In this document: in pieces, positions 1 to 12,490 of the stretch
Position numbering within the stretch: position 1 is the first letter of the stretch
Layout of the letters: each line of letters begins with the position of its first letter
Origin: Antedon bifida
Taxonomy: Eukaryota > Echinodermata > Crinoidea > Comatulida > Antedonidae
Direction: 5' to 3'
Assembly: GCA_963402885.1 (NCBI GenBank)
Contig: OY727095.1
Span: 10,173,001-10,237,000 of the forward strand
Length of the DNA: 64,000 nt
Position numbers and translations under genes: made by a program
The notes under the pieces: generated by a model
Databases searched by the model: none
Told to the model about the DNA's origin: nothing
The model's input: only the letters and a program-made list of their open reading frames with translations

Positions 1-2826
1 ACCATTGAACATAAGTTTTAAAAATGTGAATCCGTTACCAGTTTATATATAAATTTGTTGTTGGAAAAAAGATAATGGATAGAACAGAACTTACTGTAAA
101 CTATAATACATACTGATATATTTTCTCGTAGGCCTGCACGATGGAAAAATACATACTTCTTTTGCTTTCTTCCGACGAATGGGACTGTATTCTTGTATAC
201 TGGCATATTCATATTTTTAATAGTCCATTTTTATTTTGTTTATATGCGCTGCTGTTTTTATTTGTTTATATTGTTTCTAAGTAAAAAGTCATTTTCTAAT
301 TTAGGGCTTTTTTTTGTAACAGTATTTCGTTCTTTTTATCATCTTTTTTATACATGTTCTTTTATATATTCGTATATATGAATTATATTTTTGTTACAGT
401 TCATTCAAATATTGATAGTGAGACACAGCGTTGACGCATGCGTACACAATGCGTGTCATAATATCAGTTTAAACGCGCGTGCGTTTCTCTTATCATGTGC
501 TATCTCATTTTACTGTCTTCCACCGGTGTGTTCTTCTAAACATTCACCGCCTAAATTTGATCAAATATTACACCCCATAAATTATATTCTTTAATTGTCT
601 CTGACGTCAATTCCACTTCATAATTAATAATTCCTGCGTAATTATACCTATTATTAGATTTGATAACAATTTATTCATTATCCAAACGTTACTTGACTCC
701 CACTAGATGATTTCATTCACTCGATCATTACGATTATGCTTTCGTGGGACGTTCATAAAAACGTTTAAAATTCAATATACATTTCCAGTAATGGACGTAA
801 AATAAAAATAGCCGCATATATAATCTTATATTATGATAAATTCTCTGCCATTCTTACCATCTTGATGCATTTTTAGTTCCATTAAAAAAAAATTGCGTAC
901 GCAATTGCATGTTTTAATCTGCGTCCAATAAATTGACAAATAACATTTTTACCCCAATCAATCATACGTTATTAAAGAAGAAATAGTGTATTGTTAAGTT
1001 GCAAAGTAATTAATTATTAATAGCAATCTATATAAAAATATATTACCTTATACATTAATTTAGAATGATATTGAAAACAATGACGTCTGTATTAAATTAG
1101 CAACACTCGTTAGAATTCCATTAAAGTGGAATCCTTCGGAATCCAAAGAATCTAATATTAAGGTTGGCTGTAGTGTTAAGAAATATTTCCCCTCATTCGT
1201 GTCCTCTTAAGCTCTGTCTACACTATCAAACTTTATGTAACAAAACAATGTGATGTGCCCTTGGACACGATGACGTCATATCATTACCATATTTGGGCAC
1301 ATCACAATTTTTTGTCAAACTAGTTTGATAGTGTAGACAGAGCTGTAGTGGTATCTCAGAGTTGATAAAAATACCGTGGTATTCATGGCGATGGTAATTA
1401 TTAAAAATATATATATATATATTATATTATTGATGAAAGAACAACCGGCACTAAACTGCTATTATTATAATTCAATTTCAATCGGTTTTGGCTTTCAATG
1501 GTTTCATTCATAATTTAGTAAGTTAGACATTTATCAAGTTAAGTTCTAAATAAAGTTTAAACAAAATTCACAATGTATGCTCAAGGTTAAATGTTGTTGA
1601 CGAAAGCTTGCTTTTCCAATAATAGTAAGTGGTTGAATATTATTAATAGTAATTGTTATTAGTTGTAACTTATCGATCACTTGCATCGAAATTACTTTCT
1701 TTCTGTGTAAATGTGAGTGTTCAAATATGTGTTAACACTACGGCCAACTCCAGGAGACAAACATAATATTAAGTGGAACTGTTTGGGTCCCGAAAGTGTC
1801 CCCTTAAGAGGTTCTACTGTAATAATTGTGTGCGTTCAAGAGCTGATATTAAGGCCCGTCTTTTGTACACAAGCGTTGTTTCAAATCTGTTTCACCGACG
1901 ATTAATTATACTTTTTGTAGACGTTTCTTAGAATATCTCACACATTCTGATTACTTTTTATTTAAGTATGTAGGTTGATAATGTATAATATGCAATTTTA
2001 AATTAGTATTTCTCGGCAGGCACGAAAATAGAATTATGATGTAATGCAAGTATATTTTATAACAAAAAAATGTATTAAGTATATGACCCCCGTTGACGGG
2101 TAAGTTGTTTGGATATAGGAGCAGCGAAGAGCGTCTATTATAAGCACATGGGCATTTACGGCACGTAAAATAAACAGTAAATACATCTATATGAAATGTA
2201 TCAATTGACATCATATAATGTTATTGAAAAACGTAATTATGTTGAAAGGCCACTAATAAACTTAAGTGTAATACATCGTAATGAAACAACACAGATACGC
2301 CTATTTTCCAAATGAACATATTTATGCCAGCCCTATACCAAAAATAATGAACTTAACTTTTTCCATTAAATTAGGGCGTGCTGCTCTGCGTACATGAATT
2401 ACGCTAAATTCACGTTAGCCCAATGCAATAGTCAGTACAATTAAATACGTGATCGAATGCTGAAAATCATTCATCAGATAATGACGTTATTATATAAGTA
2501 GGCCTATACTACAAGTGTTCCAAATATAAGAATTATTACATTAGGCCTATTTAAGATTAATTTTACAAAGTGCTAGTTTTTAATGTAATATCTTACTGTA
2601 TTCATTAATTATGTACTAGAAGTCGCCGTGAAGGTCGGATATATTATACATATATTTTTGTATAGCGTTTTATGTATTCACAAGCCGTACGTGTAACTTT
2701 ATTTTAGAGCACACTTGAATTCTTATCTGTATAATTATGTTTTAAATTAAAGAATTTATGTGAATTATATTGTTGATTCATTTTGTAAATCGAAGAGCCA
2801 AGACAGACTTTCGAAAAGTGCACTAA
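1..2826. other. Noncoding AT-rich spacer
   Basis: I see no credible coding region here. The short open frames are low-complexity and lack domain motifs or splice context. The stretch holds one MITE (1210-1344), a fragment that resembles the pogo-like MITEs near 1737-1830 (it ends in GGTTCTACTGTA), and a TA run near 1410. Two copies of the octamer TAGGCCTA lie near 2499 and 2545. Confidence 0.6.
1210..1344. mobile_element. MITE, family B (AGCTCTGTCTACAC ends)
   Basis: A 135-bp element with inverted ends AGCTCTGTCTACACTATC and its complement. The interior carries ATTTGGGCACATCAC and TGTGATGTGCCC, which recur in all copies of the family. Flanks are TTA on the left and GTA on the right, so the target duplication is imperfect here. 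Other copies are listed separately. Confidence 0.85.
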
Positions 2827-3097
2827 AGGCCCATTTACACTAGGGCGATAACGATCGACGATAATAAGATAAATATGCATTTTTCATACCTAAAACAAAC
2901 GAATTTTAAAAAGTTTTCCTCCTAAAACTACAAGATTATCATCTATGCTGCTTTTGATGAAAATAATATTTCAACACGTCCAATCACATGACGTCATGAT
3001 TAGTAAGAGCAGTAATATCGTGACAATACAACGATTTTATTGTTTTTATTGATCAAGACGTCATTTGATTGATTTACACTCTAGTGTAAATGGGCCT
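2827..3097. mobile_element. MITE, family A (AGGCCCATTTACACTAG ends)
   Basis: Perfect 17-bp inverted ends at 2827-2843 and 3081-3097 bracket a 271-bp noncoding element. The flanks are TAA on the left and AAA on the right, a near match to a 3-bp target duplication. It is a non-autonomous DNA transposon; no transposase is visible. Confidence 0.8.
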
Positions 3098-3401
3098 AAA
3101 CTTGCACCATATGAGTGTACACGGGACAAACGCCTAACCGTTATCATCCTAACCTTACATGACAGGCAACATATGTGATACACATGCCGTGCTGTATTCC
3201 ATATATTCCTATGATACTGGGCACATGTTGTAGTGTGGAGATACAGCACTAAGAATCGAGTAATCAATTTGAGTTTTGTTCACAAAAATTAACTTTGCGG
3301 ATGGAGGAAAAATAATATCGTGAACTTTATACTAAGATAGAAAAGCTCATATTTGAACAAAATGCTATCATATAATAATACCTTGCAACATGCGGACATA
3401 T

Positions 3402-3881
3402 ATATCGTATGGTATTATGCAATTCATTAAGATAAGATTTCAAACAAAAGCCTTTTTTAATTTATTATTGATTATTAATAATTACTTACTTTGAGTTATA
3501 CCGGGACAAATATTATGCAAATTAAGTCACAAGAATCCGATAATTAAGCGCCCTCAATGGATCGTTTTATTTTACATTATATATCTCGTATGGTATTATG
3601 CAATTCATAAGATAGGATCTCAAATAAAAGCCTTTCTTAATTCAATATTGATTATTAATAATTACTTACTTTGAGTTACACAGGGACAAATTGGAAATGT
3701 GTTTACCATATGTATCACCGACAAGCAACATATCCATAACTGAAGTGAGCTTACAGCCGAGAAACGACAAACCCGCTGGAACGGTAGCAAAAGCAGTAAA
3801 ACACCTGGATGTCAAATATTATGCAAATTAATTAGGTCACAAGAATCCGATAATTAAGCGCCCTCAATGGATCATTCTATT
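3402..3881. repeat. Imperfect direct repeat, second copy split
   Basis: A block starting at CGTATGGTATTATGC and ending at GCGCCCTCAATGGATC is present at about 3404-3570 and again from about 3587. The second copy is interrupted between about 3692 and 3813 by roughly 120 bp of unrelated sequence, after which the repeat resumes at AATATTATGCAAATTA. No coding role is apparent. Confidence 0.75.
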
Positions 3882-4571
3882 TTTTAATTTAAAACATATT
3901 TATACAGAATAACATAATTCAGAAATACGGTGGTACATCTGGTTTGCAAAATGGTCCTGTCTGTAAAATGTAAAAATCTTAACTCCCAAAAAAGACGCCA
4001 AGCTACAGAAAAATAAGTTAAAATATCAATATATCTACAGAATTTTAACAAATTAGAAACATTTTTTTTCAACAGTATAATAATTTGAAACTTTGAATGA
4101 AAGTACATGTTATGTTTCAGCAGATGATGTCTTGCACAGCAAGCCACCGAAAGTGAAATAAAATAAGTTTAAATTAATTAAAATAAATAACCGTCAAATG
4201 TCTTTATGTGACATTTACCATCATCGTGACAGGAAACCCATTAAATGTCATTTACTAAATAAGAAAAATCAGTAGTCTTACTTATTTTGTCAGGAACATA
4301 CATTCTCAAAAAGTTCAATCAATATCGCCAGTGCATATTCTAAGTACAATTTAGATTTCAGACAGTTTAGCATTTTAATTGATTATTTTTCATTTTAAAG
4401 GTTACGTCGTTAAAAAATTAAGTGAGTTTGCTGATTAATTTAAAATTAACTTTAAACAATAATTACAATAAATCAAGAAAGTGTGTTTCATTTTCCCCTG
4501 ATACAAACAAACGATTATTTACGCTTTAATTACAAACTGTATTAGCCCTACAATTAACAAGACAGTCCAGT

Positions 4572-4760
4572 CAGTAGCGTAACGCAGAGGCCTGGCTTAG
4601 GAACCCCAAGTGGCCCTCCTACGCTGAAGGCCTCTGGTGTTTTTAGCCTTTTTCGACATATTTTGATGCCTCTTTTTTTCTCTGGAAAAGCCCAGGGCCC
4701 CATAAGATCCAGGCCCCCTGGGGTTAGCTACAGTGAGCGCTCATAGCCGTTACGTCACTG
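4572..4760. mobile_element. hAT-like MITE, copy in duplication unit 1
   Basis: Ends CAGTAGCGTAACG and CGTTACGTCACTG are inverted repeats. The 8-bp flanks are AGTCCAGT and AATCCAGT, one mismatch, fitting the 8-bp target duplication of hAT elements. The duplicated copy is at 6055-6243. Confidence 0.85.
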
Positions 4761-6054
4761 AATCCAGTCACTTGTGAGACTACATCTATTTCTTTCACAC
4801 CATTTCTTGACGTCAATGTCAATGTACTTAAGAACGTTCGTTGTTCTTTTAAATGAATGTCTGGTCGACAATTATTCTAAGCTTATTCATAATTAAAGTG
4901 ATTTTTACGTACTGCTAATTCAGAAATCAATAATAATAATTTAATATTTAATGAAAACGAATTATTCATAATTAAATTGTAATGATGTATATTGCGAATT
5001 ACTGGTAACAATTGAGTATAATTTAAAAAGGTTGACTAACATTATTTATCATTAACAGTAACACCAATGTCAGAATAATTTATATACAGTATACATAATA
5101 ATATGGACACAATACGCATTTCATGGTATAGTTTTTATATAATTATTACAGTAGTACTCCTTTCTCTTCAAGGGACACATCTATTATAAGACACTTTTTG
5201 GTCCCGAGGTATCCCCTAAAACAGGGGCTTTATCATGTAGTTTTTCATGGGGGACGGATATCTTATGTATGATAGGTGCTGAATTTCTTTATCTAATATA
5301 TATACAAGTTATCCTAGTCTTTCCCCAAGTCTGTATTTTTTATGTTAGTCCACCAATCGACGTTTCGACTTTTGTCTAGAAATATACTTTTCGGGCACAG
5401 GTACTATACGTATTAAACGCCAAGTGCGCCAACATATTTTTACCAAAATTAATTAGAAATACGGTATAGAACCTATACTAAAGTTATTAACTAAACATTA
5501 TAGTCAACACCATTATCACCGTTATAAGATTGTCTTACTACCAACATTTTTTCAACAGTATAATAATTTGAAACTTTGAATGAAAGTACATGTTATGTTT
5601 CAGCAGATGATGTCTTGCACAGCAAGCCACCGAAAGTGAAATAAAATAAGTTTAAATTAATTAAAATAAATAACCGTCAAATGTCTTTATGTGACATTTA
5701 CCATCATCGTGACAGGAAACCCATTAAATGTCATTTACTAAATAAGAAAAATCAGTAGTCTTACTTATTTTGTCAGGAACATACATTCTCAAAAAGTTCA
5801 ATCAATATCGCCAGTGCATATTCTAAGTACAATTTAGATTTCAGACAGTTTAGCATTTTAATTGATTATTTTTCATTTTAAAGGTTACGTCGTTAAAAAA
5901 TTAAGTGAGTTTGCTGATTAATTTAAAATTAACTTTAAACAATAATTACAATAAATCAAGAAAGTGTGTTTCATTTTCCCCTGATACAAACAAACGATTA
6001 TTTACGCTTTAATTACAAACTGTATTAGCCCTACAATTAACAAGACAGTCCAGT

Positions 6055-6243
6055 CAGTAGCGTAACGCAGAGGCCTGGCTTAGGAACCCCAAGTGGCCCT
6101 CCTACGCTGAAGGCCTCTGGTGTTTTTAGCCTTTTTCGACATATTTTGATGCCTCTTTTTTTCTCTGGAAAAGCCCAGGGCCTCATAAGATCCAGGCCCC
6201 CTGGGGTTAGCTACAGTGAGCGCTCATAGCCGTTACGTCACTG
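6055..6243. mobile_element. hAT-like MITE, copy in duplication unit 2
   Basis: This is the tandem-duplicated copy of the 4572-4760 element, offset by 1,483 bp. It arose by duplication, not by a second insertion, because its flanks are the same. Confidence 0.85.
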
Positions 6244-7167
6244 AATCCAGTCACTTGTGAGACTACATCTATTTCTTTCACACCATTTCTTGACGTCAAT
6301 GTCAATGTACTTAAGAACGTTCGTTGTTCTTTTAAATGAATGTCTGGTCGACAATTATTCTAAGCTTATTCATAATTAAAGTGATTTTTACGTACTGCTA
6401 ATTCAGAAATCAATAATAATAATTTAATATTTAATGAAAACGAATTATTCATAATTAAATTGTAATGATGTATATTGCGAATTACTGGTAACAATTGAGT
6501 ATAATTTAAAAAGGTTGACTAACATTATTTATCATTAACAGTAACACCAATGTCAGAATAATTTATATACAGTATACATAATAATATGGACACAATACGC
6601 ATTTCATGGTATAGTTTTTATATAATTATTACAGTAGTACTCCTTTCTCTTCAAGGGACACATCTATTATAAGACACTTTTTAGTCCCGAGGTATCCCCT
6701 AAAACAGGGGCTTTATCATGTAGTTTTTCATGGGGGACGGATATCTTATGTATGATAGGTGCTGAATTTCTTTATCTAATATATATACAAGTTATCCTAG
6801 TCTTTCCCCAAGTCTGTATTTTTTATGTTAGTCCACCAATCGACGTTTCGACTTTTGTCTAGAAATATACTTTTCGGGCACAGGTACTATACGTATTAAA
6901 CGCCAAGTGCGCCAACATATTTTTACCAAAATTAATTAGAAATACGGTATAGAACCTATACTAAAGTTATTAACTAAACATTATAGTCAACACCATTATC
7001 ACCGTTATAAGATTGTCTTACTACCAACATCGTCACTCTCACAGAAACAGTAGGCCTAAAGATAAAATTATGTCACACGATCATTACGATCGGATAAATA
7101 GTTTTAATAAATAACAATTTCAGTTATAATTCTTCACTGTACTACTATATACATTTAAAATGAATAA

Positions 7168-8331
7168 TCAATGTATAGAACTCATAAGTCGTCTGTTATG
7201 TTCTTCGCCTCGAATAGTTTGCCGCCCTTTACTTGAAAGTGTTGTTTCTCTTGTCATCTTAGACTTAGTCAGCGATCTACCTGCTCTTTTGAACAATAAG
7301 CCTTTCTTAAAAGCGCTCCTATACTTACTACTAACAATATGATAGATTATCGGGTTTACTGCTGAGTTCAGAAATACCAAAGTCCTGTTAATATAAATTA
7401 TCAAACTTAGTGTTGCCTCGTCAACAATCGCCCTTGAATACTTGTTAGCATACAGATTATAAAAAAATGAAAATACTCGGAAAGGAATCGTACAAATGAT
7501 GAATACGAGGACCACTAAGACGATCATACACGCACTTTGTACCTTCATTTGTTTCAGATGTGCGGATGATCCGCCGGTGTCCGAAATATTTTCGCGACTA
7601 CAAAGTACATAAAGTATACGGATATACAGTGTAGAAACACACGGTAAAACTATCACATTAAGTATCAAATCGAAATATAACGATTTGTTGAATCTATTAC
7701 ACGTTGCGGGTGACTTGAATCCATTGCAGTATAAACACACTTGAACGTAGTCCGGAAAATCCTCGTACTGCGAAGTGATGTTTTCATCCATGTTCGCTAG
7801 TACGGGGTACTCGGCTAGTGTCGCAAAACTCAATACCGGGATTTTATAAATCAGGATTGCAATACTAGCGACAATACATATTATACTTGACCTTTTGGAC
7901 ACCTTTGACCTATCTAACGACATTGGGTGACATATTGCCATGTAACGCTCAATTGTCACACAAAAAATAATCACGGTAGAAAACAGTACACAAAAATCTT
8001 GAATGACGAGATAGAGTTTACAGGTAACGTGGCCCAATCCTGAAAAGTCTTCGCGTATAGGACTTGATAAGTACATGATCCATTGAACAGGCGCAACTAT
8101 CAGCAGGAACATTAAATCTACAACGGCGAGTGTAAATAGGTACACATACGGCGCCGTTCGCATCGATTTAAAACGTATGAAAACAATAATTACGAACACG
8201 TTTCCAACGACACCAATGATAAACAATATTGGTATAACAACTGTCAATAGTAACTCGTCTCCAATTGTGTACGTCATAGATTTTAGGACGCCGTGTATTT
8301 GTTCGTTCTCGTTGGTGACGCTTTCATTCAT
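7168..8331 (-). CDS. Class A (rhodopsin-like) GPCR, peptide-receptor type
   Basis: Seven-helix receptor at the plasma membrane, 387 aa from the chosen Met. Visible marks: GNVFVIIVF in TM1, LAVVDLMFLL in TM2, Cys before TM3 and Cys residues in ECL2 for the usual disulphide, IERYMAICHP at the end of TM3 (ERY form of DRY), FIICTIPF in TM6 and NPIIYH in TM7, then a basic C-tail rich in Ser/Thr. N-glycosylation sequons lie near the N-terminus (NES), in ECL2 (NIT) and after it (NKS). The start MNESVTNE at 8331 is the first Met after a candidate splice acceptor (exon from 8411); the frame stays open to 8457, but that part probably belongs to an intron or 5' UTR. TM6 lacks the Trp of CWxP. The overall look is of neuropeptide receptors (TRH, neuromedin or FMRFamide type); the ligand cannot be named from sequence. 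Confidence 0.9.
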   Translation of the reverse strand: MNESVTNENEQIHGVLKSMTYTIGDELLLTVVIPILFIIGVVGNVFVIIVFIRFKSMRTAPYVYLFTLAVVDLMFLLIVAPVQWIMYLSSPIREDFSGLGHVTCKLYLVIQDFCVLFSTVIIFCVTIERYMAICHPMSLDRSKVSKRSSIICIVASIAILIYKIPVLSFATLAEYPVLANMDENITSQYEDFPDYVQVCLYCNGFKSPATCNRFNKSLYFDLILNVIVLPCVSTLYIRILYVLCSRENISDTGGSSAHLKQMKVQSACMIVLVVLVFIICTIPFRVFSFFYNLYANKYSRAIVDEATLSLIIYINRTLVFLNSAVNPIIYHIVSSKYRSAFKKGLLFKRAGRSLTKSKMTRETTLSSKGRQTIRGEEHNRRLMSSIH

Positions 8332-8548
8332 GATGCAAGCTGTCGTCGGAGACGTTGAATATGCTGAAAGTAAGTAATTATGTGGATGATGACTCGTTTC
8401 CGATTTGAAACCTGAAAGACGAAGATAACAGACTGTTGTTACATATTGAAATATCAAAGAGGTTTCATAAGGTTTTTGGTCTCACACTGTCTATAATCAA
8501 GGCGGCCGTACAAGAATTGATTTTTAGCAATGTGTACCGTAGTGGTCC

Positions 8549-8640
8549 ATAGAGCTTGTTCCCACTCGGACGCAACGCAACGAAGTGGACACAGCGAGTT
8601 AGTCGACCAATCACAAGGGACAAGAAACGCTTTCATTTTT
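8549..8640. mobile_element. Partial MITE, family C
   Basis: GTTCCCACTCGGACGCAACG followed by GACCAATCACAAGGGA matches the left half of the complete family C elements at 17483 and 52599. The far end is missing or diverged. Confidence 0.5.
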
Positions 8641-8748
8641 AATAACTGTGTGGAGTAACGATTGATGCTGAATGTCAGTCTGTTGCAGAATATTAATTCA
8701 ATAAGCGAGGTAGCTTCCGATTTTGTGACCAAAAATTGTCATATATAA

Positions 8749-8893
8749 AGCTCTGTCTACACTATCAAACTTTATTTGACAAAAACATGTGATATGCCCA
8801 CATTATGATATCATATCACTACCATAGTTAAGCATATCACTAACATATTTCGGTACATCACACGTTTTTTGTCAAAGTAGTTTAGACAGAACT
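8749..8893. mobile_element. MITE, family B
   Basis: A 145-bp copy with AGCTCTGTCTACACTATC on the left and a worn TTTAGACAGAACT on the right. Flanks are TAA and TTA. Confidence 0.8.
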
Positions 8894-9734
8894 TTACAAA
8901 TGGTTAATTAGATATTTTTTTTTTAAATTGTCTATTCTGTCGGCGTTTTACAGTAGATGCCCAATAGTTATAGCACAGGAAATTTGTCGAAAAATTGGCA
9001 AAATATTGACTTTCCAAAATTAATTATAATAGGCCTATATATGTGACCATGTGTTCACACTAGATGTTTCATCAAGTATCACAACCATAGTTTATTTCTA
9101 AAATTATTCTAGCTTAGTTTAGAGTCAGTTTTTTTATAACATATACTGTAGTGTTCGATTTAATGTCAAAAACCTGAAATATATCAATCGGTTAATTTAC
9201 GAAACTCGATAACCATGCTGATTTAAACGTACTACGCACGTAGTACGCATTTTCAAATTTGGGTAAATCACGTTTAATGATGTCATTAAGTCTATAAGTT
9301 AGTGTAATGTTCTCGTGTAAAGTGATCTTTCTCAATTACTAGCTTAATATAAAGATTTCGGATAGTACATCCATATACAAATCATACAAAAAACAAAAAG
9401 AGAAACAATTTCACCAAGAAAATAACAACATAAGATGATACTGGCAAAATAATTTCGTATCGTATCGTATACAGCACTGAGAATTGAAAAGCTAAATATA
9501 TTAACATAACCCTTTCCACTACTAACTCGTAAACAGTGATGGATACCTTACCATTGTTTAACGATCTACCTTTATGCATTTCATAATTGTCATTTTAATT
9601 TATATTCTTGTACTATTATTATATTTGAATATATACGTATTAATTTTTATCGATTCTATTATTAGCGTTAAATAATAAATAAAAATGAATAAATATTAGT
9701 TCTACTCTGTAAATGTTTTGGAGGGCCACCTTTC

Positions 9735-9907
9735 TCATCGACTTACGTACTGCCCTAGTCTGGGTTCCAGACGGAGTTTTGAATTAATATTAGTAAAAAG
9801 ATAAATATTTTGGCACATATGGCGTTTCATACGTATACTACTTGAGCTTGTATTTCAGACAAACATCGAAAAGCCTCGAAATAACTACAGACTTGGTGCA
9901 AGTCTAG
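9735..9907. repeat. Dispersed repeat D
   Basis: Carries GGGTTCCAGACGGAG, GGCGTTTCATACGT and a terminal AGACTTGGTGCAAGTCT hairpin. Related copies are at 15184-15302, in reverse orientation at 25617-25960, and in the 1,483-bp duplication near 5325-5430 and 6808-6913. I could not define clean ends or a target duplication. Confidence 0.6.
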
Positions 9908-9999
9908 TACTGCCCATACTTTTTTTTATCGAACGCTTTTAAATATCAGGTATAGATTAGGATTAGCACCACAGCTCTAGATTGCTTACCTGCTTTTAG

Positions 10000-12100
10000 G
10001 CCATAGGAAATTTCCCATATGACGTTTCCTTGATTAGACATTACGTTGTAGCATTTTGATTAAAAATAAATTAGTTATTATGTAGATAACGAACGTGAGA
10101 AAAAGTAATTATAGGCCTAACACGATTAATTAAAAATAAACAGAAATATCTTTAGTATTACCTGACTTTACCAGTCTGCCAGATCTTGTAGAAATTCGTT
10201 ACGCCGCTGTTAGGCCTATGGAAACAGAATGCCACTTAACGATTAGAAGTTCATCAAGAAATGTCTCTCTGTCTATAAGATTAGCTGATGAGCGGACTAA
10301 TACGATGAAAAGATAACTACAATTATATATACAGTGACATCATCCAATCTGAAGTATATAGGAGGAGATGTTTTATTGTACAAGAGATCATTGGCTGTTA
10401 CCGGGGTTGTAAATCTAATCCCAGCATGCATTTTACTGTTTGTGTAGAATAAAAAAAGTAATTTCTAACAGTTTTATACAATTTAAATGCTAATTCAGTT
10501 TTATTCAATATTTTGCTTTACAAACAAAACAAAAACAAATTATGAATTTATATGTTGCTTTTTAAATGCGCCAATATTATTTATTCATTTTTAGTTTGTG
10601 TGTAAACATTATTAGAATATACAGGTATGTCACACTTCGAACGTTATATGGCGCTATACTGTTTATATCAAACCGGTTGGTGGCGTGCGTTGGTATGTAA
10701 GGCTAATTTACATATAATGAGGTTCGCCCTTGATTGCGTTACGGACGCGTCAGGAGAAGACAATTTATTTTTTAAGTTAGAAAGATGGAAAGTGTTTATT
10801 TTGTGTTTAGAATATTGATGTGGTTTCTCAGTATTAAATACTTTAAGAAGTCAACCCGTATGCATTAAATTACAATATTATCATTTACTATAATAACGAT
10901 CTTATCGCTCAAAAGCAGGTGTTAATAGCTCGTTAAACATGAGTAATTTTGACGATGAAAAGAATTCAATTAGGCCTAATAACAATTCTAATATAGGCCT
11001 ATTGAGCATATTGATGGCAAATTGTTGTTTAGGTTGTATTTTTCATCCAATGACATTTAAAATAAAGACTTTATAGATAGACTAATGTCTTTATTCTCAA
11101 GGTGAATGAGGTTTTAGATTGCATTTGCAATAATATTATCAGAAACATTTATTTAACACCCACTGTAATCCGACTAGAAGAAGAAACTGTAAAAGTGTCC
11201 CAATTACTGTGATTTACTTCATACATCAACCAGATCTACCTACGGGCGCCGAGGTTCTGAATTAATAATACTGTCAATACGACATCCACACACATCATAC
11301 GGAACCAGATTCCTACCCTAAACACGACACATCAAAACAACAATTTGTGGTGCTCAGATACCTCTGTCATGGAATGTATACAAGTCAATATCATCCAGGA
11401 TTGTTCGTACATAAGTTAGGGATCCCTTATGTGAAAGATAGCCGAACTACTTCCTAAATATAACAAAACCTAACCCTCTAAATAATCTCTCTCTCACTAT
11501 AAAGTAAAAAGGAGTTGCTCATGGGATTCGAAACCCATACATCGACATATAAAGTCCACAGTCTAATCCACTCGACTACACAGATGGCTCTACAGAAAGC
11601 GTTTGCATTTGCGAATTGTAGTTAGCTCAATTCTTACGTCACACCTTATGGATATGACAAATGAATATTCATGCTTATTTTGTGACGTTTCACGATTGGC
11701 CCCCAACTTATGTACGAAAAGAAATATCGCATTCGGGATACTGAAGTTCTCGTATTTGATGCCAACCCCAGAGGTAGGCCTACTGTATGATGTCGTTTCG
11801 GTATGTGCACACCATCACCATAGAGAAAGTTTAGATATCGAAAAAGTTAAAGAGACTGACGGACAAACAGACGCAGCGAAACTATGGACGTTTAACTGCT
11901 GATAAATTAGAGGATATTTTGTATCTTATGTCTTATGTCTTATCTTATGTTTCTTATGCCTTGTAATGTGTTAATGTATTGTTATTTTAATGCGAGTTTA
12001 AAGTGCCCTTATAAAGTGTGCTCTTTAAAGTGTAGTGCACTCTAGACATGTTAAATTCAATAGTTCAATGAAGACATGATCTAATTCTTGTTCAATCACG
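10000..12100. other. Noncoding spacer
   Basis: No gene is supported. The only open frames are about 60-100 codons with no recognisable motif. Notable contents are five exact TAGGCCTA palindromes and a tRNA-like segment near 11.5 kb. Confidence 0.5.
11517..11597 (-). repeat. tRNA-like segment (SINE head or tRNA pseudogene)
   Basis: Read on the minus strand, GTAGTCGAGTGGATTAGAC resembles a D-arm/A box, and ATGGGTTTCGAATCCCAT forms a T-arm with a good B box. The anticodon arm between them does not pair convincingly, so a functional tRNA is unlikely. Confidence 0.45.
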
Positions 12101-12129
12101 CGTACAGACCAAATTTGATACAAGCATAC

Positions 12130-12490
12130 TTGGTTATTAATGGAGGAAAGCAAAAATGCTATTAAATGTCACATAAGTATGCTTTAATTTGGACCAATGT
12201 GGGTTCTTATTGGCGGAAATCAAACATCTTTTTATGTCAGATAAGCATGCTTTAATTTGGACCAATGCTGGTTCCTAATGACGGAAACCAAATATGTTAT
12301 TATGTCAGATAAGTATGCTTTAATTTGGACCAATGTGGGTTTTATTGGCGGAAATCAAAAATGCTAGGCCTATTATATGTCACATAAGTATGCTTTAATT
12401 TGGACCAATGTTGGTTTCTTAAATGGAGGAAATAAAAAATGTTATTAAGTCAGATAATCATGCTTAAATTTGGATCAATGTCTGGCTGGT
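12130..12490. repeat. Minisatellite, about 5 units of 68-75 bp
   Basis: The core GCTTTAATTTGGACCAATG begins at 12181, 12249, 12317, 12392 and, diverged, 12462. Each is followed by a GGCGGAAATCAAA or GGAGGAAA block and a TATGTCAGATAAG block. The fourth unit contains an extra TAGGCCTA. Confidence 0.85.

Larger units (their letters stand above)
4062..7030. repeat. Tandem duplication, 2 x 1,483 bp
   Basis: Copy 1 is about 4062-5546 and copy 2 about 5547-7030, with a constant offset of 1,483 bases (for example CAACAGTATA at 4070 and 5553). By eye I find only two substitutions, one near 4698/6187 (C to T) and one near 5206 (G to A in copy 2), plus a T-run length change at the join. The unit is noncoding and carries a hAT-like MITE, a pogo-like fragment and a copy of the dispersed repeat also seen at 9735. 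The junction lies at a short ACATTTTTT stretch. Confidence 0.93.

Noticed and set aside
8332-8457. N-terminal extension of the GPCR by 42 residues
   Set aside because: A CTTTCAG acceptor ending at 8412 and a sequon-bearing MNESVTNE start at 8331 make the shorter start more likely. The upstream residues look like intron or 5' UTR.
8454-8732. 92-codon minus-strand frame next to the GPCR
   Set aside because: It overlaps a family C MITE fragment and has no domain or splice support.
9229-9246. Palindrome GTACTACG-CA-CGTAGTAC
   Set aside because: Eight-base arms, a single occurrence, and no nearby gene start; expected now and then by chance in 64 kb.
10627-10818. 63-codon plus-strand frame
   Set aside because: No homology that I recognise, no splice or promoter context, and a size expected by chance.
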